A stretch of 64,000 bases of DNA from Maribacter sp. (GTDB taxonomy: Bacteria > Bacteroidota > Bacteroidia > Flavobacteriales > Flavobacteriaceae): the NCBI GenBank assembly GCA_011050675.1, contig DRFI01000020.1, positions 434,001-498,000 of the forward strand, in the 5' to 3' direction. The notes beneath the pieces are model-generated. The model did not search any database, was not told the origin of the DNA, and was given only the letters and a program-made list of their open reading frames with translations. This document shows positions 29,813 through 39,376 of this stretch, piece by piece (within the stretch, counting starts at the first letter, position 1; the number at the start of each line of letters is the position of its first letter). The translations under genes were made by a program, and so were the position numbers.

Positions 29813-32554
29813 TTAAAAACTAAATGCAAAATTTAAAAAATACGTTCTACCGAAACCATACCAATATTTTGGAGCAAATGATGGATTTCCACTTAGATTA
29901 TCTTGCTTTAACTGTCCATAATTACCATTTCTACTTTGTTCGTAACCACCTGTTCTAAAAGTGGTGTCAAAAACATTATTAATACTTGCAAAAACACTTA
30001 TATACTTCCCTTTTTTAAGCCAAGATTTACCACCGACAATATTTAATAAATAAAAATTATCAAGTGGTTTTTGTTCTAATAGTTTCTGAACATTTTCATC
30101 GGTAGCATCGGTAAATCTCAATTTTGTCTCAGGGTCAATTAAAAAACTTTGAGTTCTTGTAATTGTAGATATGTTAGCATAGTTATTACCTAGATAGTTA
30201 GCCGACCCACTTATCCACCAGTATTTGGGGTCTCTATATTCGATACCTGCTGCAATAGCTTTTTGCGGACCTTGCGCCAGTTTATATCCCTTTACGACGG
30301 ATTGCCCTAAAAATTTTGAACCAGAAACATCTATCAAATCTTCATTTGCCCCTGCTGTATCAAAATTAATGGTCACGAATGGATTGCTCGCATATTCATA
30401 TTTTGCTATTGATGCAACTAAAGAAAGTTTAACTGCACTAGATAATTGATACTCTAAACCAAGCTCCGCCCCCAAATGCAATTTGTCTAAATCAGTTAAA
30501 ACTTCTTGAACAAAGTCTGACCCAACACCGGAGTCAACAAAGAAGAAATTAACATCTGTGGTATTTTGAAAACGGGTATAAAAACCTGTTAATCGCCCGG
30601 TAAGTTTTGGCATTCTAAGAAAATAACTAGCATCTACACTGGTTATTCTTTCATTTTGCAAATCGGGAACTATCGCATTATTTTCTCTTGGATTGATGAA
30701 AACATTTTGTAGAACCGGTGCTCTATTAATGTGTGCTGTATTAACAGACACCCAATGCCTCCCCGTTATAGTATATGATGCACCAGATTTTATAGACCAA
30801 TTCGAGAATTGTACTTGCTCACTTTCTCCGAGGGAATTATCAAGGAACCGTTCATTCTGGAACAAACCATTCCTTTGAAAATTATCTAAAACATACTTTC
30901 CAGTTAAAAAAACTTTGACCTTATTATAATCTGCATTTAATTGGGCAAACATAGCTGTATTACTCCCCATTAAACGATAATTATAATTGAAGATATCTTC
31001 ATCAACTTTATTTACTTCAGATGATGTATCATTGAGCGTTTCTGAAAACGTGTCTATATCACGATGATATACCGCACCTAAAAGATCATTTATCTGAGCA
31101 TAATTTTTTGAACTTAATCGTTTATGTGTAAAACCAATATCAACCTTCAAATTACTATTGATATCAATGTTCGAAGTTATGTTTGAGGTAAATTGATTAT
31201 CCTTAATTACATCATCATACAACACATAAGCCGCTTCACCTCCTTGACTAATACTACCATTAGCTTTATATATGTTTTCCCAATCTAATTGTGGATTTAA
31301 TACAAACCCCTCTTTCGCTTGAATGGCACTTTCAAAGTTTGCACCTATAGGTGAGTTCAGATAGAAACTTGGTAAGTACCTATAATAAGTAGGATCAGGA
31401 TTGGGTGCATTAAAATAACCTAATCTACTACGCTTGTATCTCCCCGTTTGATATCCCAAACCTGCATTGATTCGCAACCCTTTAGACTCGTGATGATAAT
31501 TTAGTAAAAACAAGGGCTCACGTATATTACGCTCTCTAGTATTTCGGATTTTCCCGTTTTGCAGCCCTGAATAAGGATTGTATTTATTTCCTTGAATTTC
31601 ATAGACCTCTTCGGTAATTGCAGATGAACGCCCTCTTCTATTTGATGCTACTATTGCTGTAGCTGATAGGCTATTTTTCTCATTTAACAGGTACTCTACC
31701 GATCCGTAAACTGAATAGGAATCATATAATGTTCCATCTATGAAACCTTCTTGAGCCCAACGTCTTGATGCTGAGAATATATAAGCCCACTTTTCATTTT
31801 TTACTCCAGAGTTATAAGTAGCCATTAACCTACTACTATACGTTCTATTCGATAAAGAAGAAGATAATCTAGTACCTGGTCGTAAACCCGATGGTCGTAA
31901 ATCTATATTAGTATTGCCTAAAATACCACCAAAAGTAAAATCTGAAGCACTTAAACCATTAGAATATTGCTGGTTTCTAATTACGTCATTTAAGCCTCCC
32001 CAATTGTTCCATTGAGGCCTACCATCGTACATTTTATTCATTGGTAATCCATTAAGGTGCACTTCTCCATATTGAGAGTCGTAGCCTCTTACTCTAAAAA
32101 ATGCCTGTCCAAAATCAAAAGCTGCCCTATTTAGAAAAATATCTTTTGTAGACTGAAGTAAACCTAGGGCATTAGAGTTTATCTCATCATCCAATAATTC
32201 ATCATCAGTAATATTTACAAGGTTAATTTCTTTCTCAACAGTAATATCTCGTTCTAAAAAAATTACACCTAAATCAATTTCATTTTTATTTAGATTTAGT
32301 GGTATTCGTTTTAAATTATAATCTGGAGTATAAATTTGCAGAATATAATCTCCAGCACTTGAGACCATCAAAGTAAACTCTCCTAAATTATTGGTATAAA
32401 TCAATATTGATTCACCTTCCAACATTACTTCTGCATTCGTAATTGTTTCACTTTTTAATTTATCTTTTACAACCCCCTTAATTGTAGAAGTGTTTTGAGC
32501 TTGAAGAGAAAATATTTCAAGAAAAAATAATAATAAAAGGGTACACCTAATCAT
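29813..32554 (-). CDS. TonB-dependent receptor of the putative nuclease/uptake locus
   Basis: 913 residues. It has a signal peptide (LLLLFFLEIFSLQAQ), a CarboxypepD_reg-like domain (about 22-105), a plug (RAAFDFGQAFFRVRGYDSQ, LNGLPMNKMYDG) and a long barrel ending in YFLNFAFSF. The plug lacks the usual IRG...GVP spacing of SusC. The gene begins 4 bases from a 36-bp palindrome and is divergent from a secreted EEP nuclease; the DUF5689/lamin-tail lipoprotein follows after 2 bases. Together this suggests uptake of nucleic-acid breakdown products or other phosphoesters. The substrate assignment is an inference from neighbours only. Confidence 0.9.
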   Translation of the reverse strand: MIRCTLLLLFFLEIFSLQAQNTSTIKGVVKDKLKSETITNAEVMLEGESILIYTNNLGEFTLMVSSAGDYILQIYTPDYNLKRIPLNLNKNEIDLGVIFLERDITVEKEINLVNITDDELLDDEINSNALGLLQSTKDIFLNRAAFDFGQAFFRVRGYDSQYGEVHLNGLPMNKMYDGRPQWNNWGGLNDVIRNQQYSNGLSASDFTFGGILGNTNIDLRPSGLRPGTRLSSSLSNRTYSSRLMATYNSGVKNEKWAYIFSASRRWAQEGFIDGTLYDSYSVYGSVEYLLNEKNSLSATAIVASNRRGRSSAITEEVYEIQGNKYNPYSGLQNGKIRNTRERNIREPLFLLNYHHESKGLRINAGLGYQTGRYKRSRLGYFNAPNPDPTYYRYLPSFYLNSPIGANFESAIQAKEGFVLNPQLDWENIYKANGSISQGGEAAYVLYDDVIKDNQFTSNITSNIDINSNLKVDIGFTHKRLSSKNYAQINDLLGAVYHRDIDTFSETLNDTSSEVNKVDEDIFNYNYRLMGSNTAMFAQLNADYNKVKVFLTGKYVLDNFQRNGLFQNERFLDNSLGESEQVQFSNWSIKSGASYTITGRHWVSVNTAHINRAPVLQNVFINPRENNAIVPDLQNERITSVDASYFLRMPKLTGRLTGFYTRFQNTTDVNFFFVDSGVGSDFVQEVLTDLDKLHLGAELGLEYQLSSAVKLSLVASIAKYEYASNPFVTINFDTAGANEDLIDVSGSKFLGQSVVKGYKLAQGPQKAIAAGIEYRDPKYWWISGSANYLGNNYANISTITRTQSFLIDPETKLRFTDATDENVQKLLEQKPLDNFYLLNIVGGKSWLKKGKYISVFASINNVFDTTFRTGGYEQSRNGNYGQLKQDNLSGNPSFAPKYWYGFGRTYFLNFAFSF

Positions 32555-32557
32555 TCT

Positions 32558-32593
32558 GTATCTTAAGACCTTATTAATGAGGCCTTAAGATAC
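32558..32593. promoter_or_regulatory. 36-bp near-perfect palindrome upstream of the TonB receptor
   Basis: Outer arms of 10 bp match exactly (GTATCTTAAG with CTTAAGATAC), and the whole 36 bp is symmetric at 16 of 18 pairs, centred between 32575 and 32576. It starts 4 bases upstream of the receptor ATG (32554), within the 108-base divergent gap to the nuclease gene. It could be an operator or, in the receptor mRNA, a hairpin over the ribosome-binding region. A half-site-like TTAAGATA recurs at 32641-32648 by the nuclease start. Confidence 0.6.
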
Positions 32594-32662
32594 TGTTTTA
32601 AGAAATAATTAACATTAAAATTCCGTATACTCGCTATTTATTAAGATAAAATACCCTCACCA

Positions 32663-33709
32663 ATGCGATTTTTAAGTTTTTTGCTCTTCTTATTTCCATT
32701 ATGGTTATTCGCTCAAGAAGCTAATACCTATCAAATTAGAACCATTGCTTTTTATAATCTAGAAAATCTATTTGACACTAAAAATGATACTTTAATTTTT
32801 GATGACGACAGAACTCCTACAGGAAAAGATAACTGGACAGAACAACGCTATCTGCAAAAAATTGAACAAATGTCTAAGGTTATTTCTGAAATTGGCTCTA
32901 TAGATAATAACACTGCTCCAGATATTATAGGTGTTTGTGAAGTAGAAAACTTAAACGTTTTACAAGATTTAATACATCATAAAAATCTTTCTACTTATAA
33001 CTACGGAATAGTACATTATGATTCTCCTGATGAGCGTGGCATTGACGTAGCCCTACTATACAAGAAGAGTGCTTTTGTTCCCGTAAATTTCAATAGCCAT
33101 AGATTATTACTCTTCAATTTAGATGGAAAACGAGATTACACCAGAGATCAGCTAATTGTTGAAGGGCTATTAGATAATGAAAAAGTATATTTTATTATTA
33201 ATCATTGGCCATCGAGAAGTGGAGGTGAAGCAAGAAGCAGACCATATAGATTAGAGGCTGCCAAATTGAACAAACGTATTATAGACTCCGTAAGAAGACA
33301 ATACCTAAATGCCAAAATAATAAGTATGGGAGATTTTAACGATGACCCTATAGACCCTAGTTTCAAAAAGATTTTAAAAGTACAAAAGAATTCTAAAAAC
33401 CTAGATTCTATTGGTTTATATGGGCCTATGGAAAAACTATTTAAAAAAGGCAGAGGATCATTAGCTTACCGAGATAGATGGAATCTATTCGATCAACTTT
33501 ACATGACTTCTAGTTTCATAAACAAAGAAAAAGACAGTTACAGCTATTGGAAAGTAGGTATATATTCTCCTAACTATCTAATGGACCCAAAAGGAAAATA
33601 CGAAGGTTACCCTTTTAGAACATATGCTGGCGGTAGCTATATTGGTGGTTATAGCGACCATTTTCCTGTCTATCTTCATTTAATTAAGAAAGTGAATAAA
33701 TCGGATTAA
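32663..33709 (+). CDS. Secreted endonuclease/exonuclease/phosphatase (EEP) family protein
   Basis: 348 residues with a signal peptide (FLSFLLFLFPLWLFAQ). The EEP catalytic motifs are complete: FYNLENLFDT, GVCEVENLNVL (metal-ligand Glu), INHWPSRSGGEARSRP, SMGDFNDDP and YSDHFPVYLH. Family members are nucleases or phosphatases; the N-terminal FYNLENLFDT form is typical of secreted Bacteroidota EEP proteins likely to cut nucleic acid. It is divergent from the TonB/DUF5689 operon, which supports extracytoplasmic scavenging. The ATG at 32663 gives the signal peptide. The end overlaps the convergent DUF1080 gene by four bases. Confidence 0.92.
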   Translation: MRFLSFLLFLFPLWLFAQEANTYQIRTIAFYNLENLFDTKNDTLIFDDDRTPTGKDNWTEQRYLQKIEQMSKVISEIGSIDNNTAPDIIGVCEVENLNVLQDLIHHKNLSTYNYGIVHYDSPDERGIDVALLYKKSAFVPVNFNSHRLLLFNLDGKRDYTRDQLIVEGLLDNEKVYFIINHWPSRSGGEARSRPYRLEAAKLNKRIIDSVRRQYLNAKIISMGDFNDDPIDPSFKKILKVQKNSKNLDSIGLYGPMEKLFKKGRGSLAYRDRWNLFDQLYMTSSFINKEKDSYSYWKVGIYSPNYLMDPKGKYEGYPFRTYAGGSYIGGYSDHFPVYLHLIKKVNKSD

Positions 33710-34302
33710 TCCAATTCTTCGATTTCGATATTTTTCCACTTTACTTTAATACCTCCACCGGAATGAATTTGTAATAAAATAGCACCTTCTCCCTTACCAA
33801 TAATCCTATCCTTTAAAGAAACCATTTCAACACCGTTCACCCAAGAGGTTACCACCTTACCGTCAACTTTAATTCTCATATGGTTCCAATCACCAAACTT
33901 TAAAGCACTGTCTTTATCAGCTGTTGGCTTTACCAACCATTCTCTACCGTAAGATTCATAAATACCGCCTGTAAAAGCACCTGGAGGGGCAACTTCCACC
34001 TGCCAACCACTAACAGTTGTACCTTCTACATTAGAGCGAATAAACACACCGCTATTACCATCAGCTTCTTGCTTAAAATCTAAATCTAGTATAAAATTCT
34101 TATAATCCTTATCAGTTCCTAAATACCCATATTCAGCGTCAGGTCCGCTTTCACAGATTAACAAACCTTCTTCTACATACCATTTTTCTGTTCCGTAGAT
34201 AGACCAACCATCCAAATTTTCTCCATTGAACAGTTCTTCTTTTTGTGCGAACATTGAGGCACTAAAAAGTACCATCAATACTACTGATGTAATTTTATTC
34301 AT
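33706..34302 (-). CDS. DUF1080 (3-keto-disaccharide hydrolase-like) secreted protein
   Basis: 198 residues. A signal peptide (SVVLMVLFSASMFAQ) is followed by a concanavalin-like beta-sandwich with the family pattern LFNGENLDGWSIYGTEKWYVEEG, NFILDLDFKQEADGNSGVFIRS and GWQVEV. The family is associated with 3-keto-glycoside hydrolysis or carbohydrate binding. The membrane protein at 34320-34760 lies 17 bases upstream on the same strand. It is not evidently related to the neighbouring nuclease locus. Confidence 0.9.
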   Translation of the reverse strand: MNKITSVVLMVLFSASMFAQKEELFNGENLDGWSIYGTEKWYVEEGLLICESGPDAEYGYLGTDKDYKNFILDLDFKQEADGNSGVFIRSNVEGTTVSGWQVEVAPPGAFTGGIYESYGREWLVKPTADKDSALKFGDWNHMRIKVDGKVVTSWVNGVEMVSLKDRIIGKGEGAILLQIHSGGGIKVKWKNIEIEELD

Positions 34303-34319
34303 TATTAAATTGTATAAGA

Positions 34320-34760
34320 TTAGTTAAACCATTGACCCCAAGGAATTCTGCTAAGAATTAGCAACAATCCTATTCCGTAAAAGATAGCAATACTCTTAAA
34401 TTTCTTATTACCTTCTACAAACTTCTTATGTCTAGACCACCCAATAGTTATAGCGGCTATTGCCAGTATATTAATGAATGGATGTTCTACCGCTAATAAA
34501 CGTGCAGCCGAAGATAAACCACCCATGCCAAATTCTTGAATTGCACTTAATCCACTTGGAGAAACAAAGTAAAGAATTAGCCCTATTAATAATTGAATAT
34601 GGCATAAAATAAGTGCAAACAGGCTTAATCTAAGATCTTTGCCCATATTAAAAATTCTCTTCCCTACTAGACCAGAAATAGCGTTAATAACGGCTAAGAT
34701 CAACACAGCCAATGCTATATATGCCAAGTAAGAATGTAACATGTGAATAGTTTCGTACAT
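34320..34760 (-). CDS. Four-helix membrane protein, cytochrome-b-like in pattern
   Basis: 146 residues with four hydrophobic helices (about 10-32, 44-65, 92-108, 122-140). His residues lie at helix ends or inside (TIHMLHSYL, CHIQL, VEHPF, SRHKKF). Relatives in Flavobacteriia are sometimes called cytochrome b, but haem binding is not shown here. It precedes the DUF1080 gene. A terminator at 34803-34833 separates it from the TonB receptor upstream, so it likely starts its own transcript. Confidence 0.7.
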   Translation of the reverse strand: MYETIHMLHSYLAYIALAVLILAVINAISGLVGKRIFNMGKDLRLSLFALILCHIQLLIGLILYFVSPSGLSAIQEFGMGGLSSAARLLAVEHPFINILAIAAITIGWSRHKKFVEGNKKFKSIAIFYGIGLLLILSRIPWGQWFN

Positions 34761-34802
34761 AGTTCTATAATTTAAGTTTTAAATGTACTGAATTTTGAGC
34801 AT

Positions 34803-34833
34803 AAAAAAACCCTGACTTTACAGTCAGGGTTTT
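34803..34833 (-). terminator. Rho-independent terminator after the TonB receptor
   Basis: A perfect stem (AAACCCTGACT with AGTCAGGGTTT) around a 4-base loop, followed on the minus strand by seven T. It is 26 bases past the receptor stop. Confidence 0.9.
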
Positions 34834-34858
34834 AAATAATTTCTAAAAACTAGTTTGT

Positions 34859-37567
34859 TTAGAAGTTAAATCTAGCACTTAAGTTCCAAGTTGTACCGAA
34901 ACCAAAGAATACACGGTTACTAGTATTAATACCATCATACGTATCATCACCAGGTTGTGCAAAAATATTAGTATCAGATTCTGCAATATATGTAGTATCA
35001 AACAAGTTGTTTACATTTATCCTGAAGCTTAATTTTTTATCATCGAATGGAATACTATATGTTGCACCTGCGTCGGCAAGACCAAAAGAAGGTAATTTTA
35101 AAGCACCATCAGGACCAACATCTGTTGCATCAAATTGCGCATATAAATTACCCGCAAAGCGATATCCAAAATCAACATTTAAGTTATTAACTAAATTATA
35201 ATCTGCTCCTATAAAAGCCGTAAACTGTGCTGCATCACCAACTTTAACTCCATCTAAAGCTAATGTTTCTACCTGTTCAACACCATCTATAACAATAGGT
35301 GATTGATCGTTATCAAAAAAAGTAGCAGTAACATCATCTTTATATTCCCAATTACCAATTGACATCATACCCGTTAGTGCAAACTTATCACTAGCTTGGA
35401 ATCTTCCATCAAACTCAATACCCGTGTGAACTTGAGTAATACCTAAAATATTAGCGTTACCACGAATCTCATCTGTCTGACCTGCATTAAAGGTTGCTCC
35501 AACAGATTCAAATCTGTCCTTCCAGCTTGTATAATATAAGTTTACATTTGCTCTAAACTTTGAACTCCTATAACCATATCCTAGCTCGAAGCCAGTGATT
35601 TTTTCATTAGTCAAATTTGGATTTAAATTATTTCCAAAATTGATATAAACCGCATCAAATAATGGTTGTTTAGAATAATATCCTGCATTGGCAAAAAAAT
35701 TATTTCTTGCGTCTACGTTCCAGTTTACCCCACCCTTAACATTTCCGCCAAGAATATTTTCAAAATCAGTTTTTGCAGCTGGTACTTCATTAAAGAACTC
35801 TTCTCTTGCAAAACCTTGATTAGATAAAGCACCTTGAACAAAACCTGTAATATCTTCTGTAAAATTATATTCAACTTGACCAAAAACACCTAACCAATTT
35901 ACTAAACCGGTATTGTAGTAATCTATTTTTTCCTCATCATCAATGTTACCAAATACCCACCATGGTTGGTTTGCAGTATATGTCTCCGAAAATAATTGGT
36001 TAGGATTATTTCTATTATCTGTTTCTTGATAAACATCTCCGCCTAAACGATCATTCACTCTTCTATAGTGATACCCTTTATATTTTCTAAGGTCAACCCC
36101 AAAATCAATAGTTAAATCACTAGAAATACGGTTATTGAAGTTAGCTAAAATTCCATACCAGTTATGAGAATTAACCGAAGCTCTTCTTGAAATACCGTTA
36201 GTATTATTTTCATTATCATTTTGATCACTATTATTTACATATTGACCATTAATTTGTTCTCTAGGGGTATCACTAAAATCTGACACCAATTGACCACTAT
36301 TATAAGCTACAATATCATCGACTCTGATTAAGCCATCAGTACTTCTAGGAAGTGCAAATTGTCTTCTTCCATTTATCTCTCCGATTTCTCCAGTACCACC
36401 ACCACGGCCAAAAGAAGCATAGGTAGAGGTTTCTAATGTAGTTTTTTCACTTAACTTCCAGTTCCAGTTTAAACTGATAACTGGTTTGTGGTAAAAATTA
36501 CGACGAAAACTATATTCCTCACCATTTCTATAGCCCCAATCTTCATTATATTTTCTATTTGGCTCGCCATCGCCATCGCCATAAAGAATTTGAGTGTCAA
36601 TTGATGTAGCTCTACTTCTTTGGTTGTGCCATTGAGGAGCACCTGTAACCATAAACTCTAAACTGTGATCACCAGCAGTATATCCCAATCCCATAAAGAA
36701 GTTATAACCTTCAAATTTAGTACCATCAGCATACATGCTACCTCCAGTTCTACTTATCAACATAGAGGCAGAAAATCCATTGTCTAAAAGTCCAGAAGAA
36801 TAAGACGCTAATGTTTTAACATACCCATCGTTACCTACTGTGGCACCAATTGCACCACCTTGGGCATTTAATGATGTTTTTGTAACAACATTAATTGTAC
36901 CACCAACAGATGATACTGCCAATTTAGACGACCCTAGACCTCTTTGAACTTGAATAGCAGATGTTACATCTGAAAGACCAGCCCAGTTACTCCAATATAC
37001 TTGACCATTTTCCATGTCATTTACAGGAACACCATTTATCATTACCGCTGAGTTGTTGGTGTCAAAACCACGAATATTAACACGTGCATCACCAAAACCA
37101 CCACCTGATTTCGTAGCATATATTGATGGAGTAGTGTTTAACAACTCTGGAAATTCTTGAGAACCTAATTTCAATTGAATCTCTTCAGCCTTAATGGTAG
37201 AAACTGCTACAGGAGTTTTACGATCCTTAGCTATATCTTGTACACCAGTTACAATAACACCTTCTAACTCTTCAGCATTTGGCTCTAAAACAATTGAACC
37301 AATACTACCAGCAGAAGTAAAAGTAATCTGCTTTGAATTGAAACCGATGTAAGAAACCACTAATGTTCCAGATTCAGCACTTACATTGATTGTGAAATTT
37401 CCATCAAAATCAGATGAGGTACCATTTGTAGTGCCCTTTACTATTACTGTAGCACCAGGTAGTGGTGAATTTGTGTCACCATCTAATACGGTACCTGTAA
37501 TAGAGCCTTGTGAAAAAGCAGTTACGGTCATTAAAAATGCCGCTATTGCAAAATACATTTTTTTCAT
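34859..37567 (-). CDS. TonB-dependent receptor with carboxypeptidase-regulatory-like domain
   Basis: 902 residues. It has a signal peptide (FAIAAFLMTVTAFSQ), a CarboxypepD_reg_2 domain (GSITGTVLDGDTNSPLPGAT, about 20-105), a plug with RVNIRGFDTNNSAVMINGVP and GSSKLAVSSVGGTINVV, and a barrel ending in WNLSARFNF. There is no SusD or other partner: the gene is monocistronic by its strong terminator and 170-base upstream gap. The substrate is unknown. Many such orphan receptors in marine Flavobacteriia are highly expressed. Confidence 0.92.
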   Translation of the reverse strand: MKKMYFAIAAFLMTVTAFSQGSITGTVLDGDTNSPLPGATVIVKGTTNGTSSDFDGNFTINVSAESGTLVVSYIGFNSKQITFTSAGSIGSIVLEPNAEELEGVIVTGVQDIAKDRKTPVAVSTIKAEEIQLKLGSQEFPELLNTTPSIYATKSGGGFGDARVNIRGFDTNNSAVMINGVPVNDMENGQVYWSNWAGLSDVTSAIQVQRGLGSSKLAVSSVGGTINVVTKTSLNAQGGAIGATVGNDGYVKTLASYSSGLLDNGFSASMLISRTGGSMYADGTKFEGYNFFMGLGYTAGDHSLEFMVTGAPQWHNQRSRATSIDTQILYGDGDGEPNRKYNEDWGYRNGEEYSFRRNFYHKPVISLNWNWKLSEKTTLETSTYASFGRGGGTGEIGEINGRRQFALPRSTDGLIRVDDIVAYNSGQLVSDFSDTPREQINGQYVNNSDQNDNENNTNGISRRASVNSHNWYGILANFNNRISSDLTIDFGVDLRKYKGYHYRRVNDRLGGDVYQETDNRNNPNQLFSETYTANQPWWVFGNIDDEEKIDYYNTGLVNWLGVFGQVEYNFTEDITGFVQGALSNQGFAREEFFNEVPAAKTDFENILGGNVKGGVNWNVDARNNFFANAGYYSKQPLFDAVYINFGNNLNPNLTNEKITGFELGYGYRSSKFRANVNLYYTSWKDRFESVGATFNAGQTDEIRGNANILGITQVHTGIEFDGRFQASDKFALTGMMSIGNWEYKDDVTATFFDNDQSPIVIDGVEQVETLALDGVKVGDAAQFTAFIGADYNLVNNLNVDFGYRFAGNLYAQFDATDVGPDGALKLPSFGLADAGATYSIPFDDKKLSFRINVNNLFDTTYIAESDTNIFAQPGDDTYDGINTSNRVFFGFGTTWNLSARFNF

Positions 37568-37737
37568 TTTTTCTAGTATTTGTTAGTTTTTTAACTTGCT
37601 GCAAAAGTCTTTTAATTTTTGTCCTCTAACGTTAAGGTAACGTTAAATCAGCAGTGCAAAAATACCGTAAAAAATGAAACAATGAAACTGAATATTAAAT
37701 AGTTATAGTTTTTGGATTAAGATTATAGAATTCCCAA

Positions 37738-39375
37738 TTATTTCTTAAAATATCGAAGAAGTTGCAACGTTGAGCTATCATGCTTTGATATTTTTGAATT
37801 TTTAATATCCTTCAAAATTGTACCAGCTAGCTGTTTTCCCAACTCTACACCCCATTGATCATAGCTAAATATATTCCAAATTACACCTTGCACGAAAATT
37901 TTATGTTCGTAAAATGCTATTAATGAGCCTAACGATTTTGGAGTAAGTTTTTCTATCAATATTGTATTCGTAGGCTTATTCCCCGTGAACACTTTAAATG
38001 GAGCAAGCTTAGTAATTTCTAATTCTGATAAATTTTTAACTTTTAACTCTTCTACAACTTCCTCTTTCGTCTTACCGTTCATTAAAGCTTCTGTCTGAGC
38101 AAAATAATTAGCCATCAATTTATCATGATGATCTTTATCTCCATGTAAAGAATGTTTAAACCCAATAAAATCTGTAGGAATCAATTTAGTACCTTGATGT
38201 ATTAATTGAAAGAATGCGTGCTGAGAGTTAGTACCTGGTTCTCCCCAAATTATTGTACCTGTTTCATAACCTACGATATTCCCCGCTCTATCTACACTTT
38301 TACCATTACTCTCCATTATGCCTTGTTGTAAATATGCAGAGAACCTACTTAAGTACTGAGCGTAAGGAATTATAGCTTCTGTTTCAGCGCCATAAAAATT
38401 ATTATACCACACACTTACCAATGCCATAATCACAGGAATATTCTCTGAAAATTCAGTTTCCTTAAAATGAACATCTACCTCATTAGCACCTTCTAACAAT
38501 GCGTCAAAGTTTTCATAACCAACCGCTAGCGCAATTGTTAAACCAACAGCACTCCACAATGAGAATCTACCACCTACCCAATCCCACATTGGGAATACAT
38601 TCGCTGGATCAATACCAAATTCAGCAATTTTCTCACTGTTTGTTGAAACTGCCGCAAAATGTTTTGCTATATCTTCTTGTGTACCATGCTTTAAAAACCA
38701 TTTCTTAATAGTAGTAGCATTACTTAAGGTTTCTTGGGTTGTAAAAGTTTTAGAAACAACCACGAACAAAGTCGTTTCTGGGTCTAACGTTTTTAAAATT
38801 TCATGAACATGATCTCCATCTACATTACTAACAAAATGAACGGATAAATGATTCTTATAAAATTTTAAAGCTTCAGTTACCATTGCCGGACCTAAATCTG
38901 ATCCACCAATACCTATATTTACTACATCAGTAAAAGCCTTACCAGTGTACCCTTTTAAATCTCCGTTAATAACTGAACTGGTAAACTCTTTTATATGTTC
39001 TTTTACTTCATAAATCTCTGGTATAACATTTACGCCATCTACCAAGACTTCATCATCTTTCTTAGCACGCAAAGCGGTATGCAATACAGCTCTACCTTCT
39101 GTTTCATTAATTAAAGCGCCATCATAATAATCTTTAATAGCTCCTTTTAAATTAACCTCTTCAGCCAACTTAAGTAACAACTGCATCGTTTCTGCACAAA
39201 TTCTGTTCTTAGAATAATCGAATAGAAAATCGTTCCATTGCAAAGTGAACTTTTCTGCTCTATTGTCCTCCGAAGAAAATAAACTTCTTAGGTGAGTACC
39301 TTTAGTTTCTTCGTAATGAGTCTTTAACTTCTTCCAAATATCAGTTTGTTGCGGGTTAATTTTATCTAGTGCCAT
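37738..39375 (-). CDS. pgi: Glucose-6-phosphate isomerase
   Basis: 545 residues, the usual Pgi length. It interconverts glucose-6-phosphate and fructose-6-phosphate and so supplies GlmS (4.4 kb) and glycolysis. Signature motifs are present: [33 protein letters not shown] (catalytic Glu/His region), [10 protein letters not shown] and GVELGKQLA near the end. The M23 peptidase gene lies 1 base upstream, and the dioxygenase-family gene overlaps that one by 1 base, suggesting one transcript. Confidence 0.98.
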   Translation of the reverse strand: MALDKINPQQTDIWKKLKTHYEETKGTHLRSLFSSEDNRAEKFTLQWNDFLFDYSKNRICAETMQLLLKLAEEVNLKGAIKDYYDGALINETEGRAVLHTALRAKKDDEVLVDGVNVIPEIYEVKEHIKEFTSSVINGDLKGYTGKAFTDVVNIGIGGSDLGPAMVTEALKFYKNHLSVHFVSNVDGDHVHEILKTLDPETTLFVVVSKTFTTQETLSNATTIKKWFLKHGTQEDIAKHFAAVSTNSEKIAEFGIDPANVFPMWDWVGGRFSLWSAVGLTIALAVGYENFDALLEGANEVDVHFKETEFSENIPVIMALVSVWYNNFYGAETEAIIPYAQYLSRFSAYLQQGIMESNGKSVDRAGNIVGYETGTIIWGEPGTNSQHAFFQLIHQGTKLIPTDFIGFKHSLHGDKDHHDKLMANYFAQTEALMNGKTKEEVVEELKVKNLSELEITKLAPFKVFTGNKPTNTILIEKLTPKSLGSLIAFYEHKIFVQGVIWNIFSYDQWGVELGKQLAGTILKDIKNSKISKHDSSTLQLLRYFKK

Positions 39376-39376
39376 T

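Noticed and set aside
34859..37567. Polysaccharide utilisation locus
   Set aside because: None of the TonB receptors in the window is followed by a SusD-like lipoprotein, and no glycoside hydrolase cluster is present.
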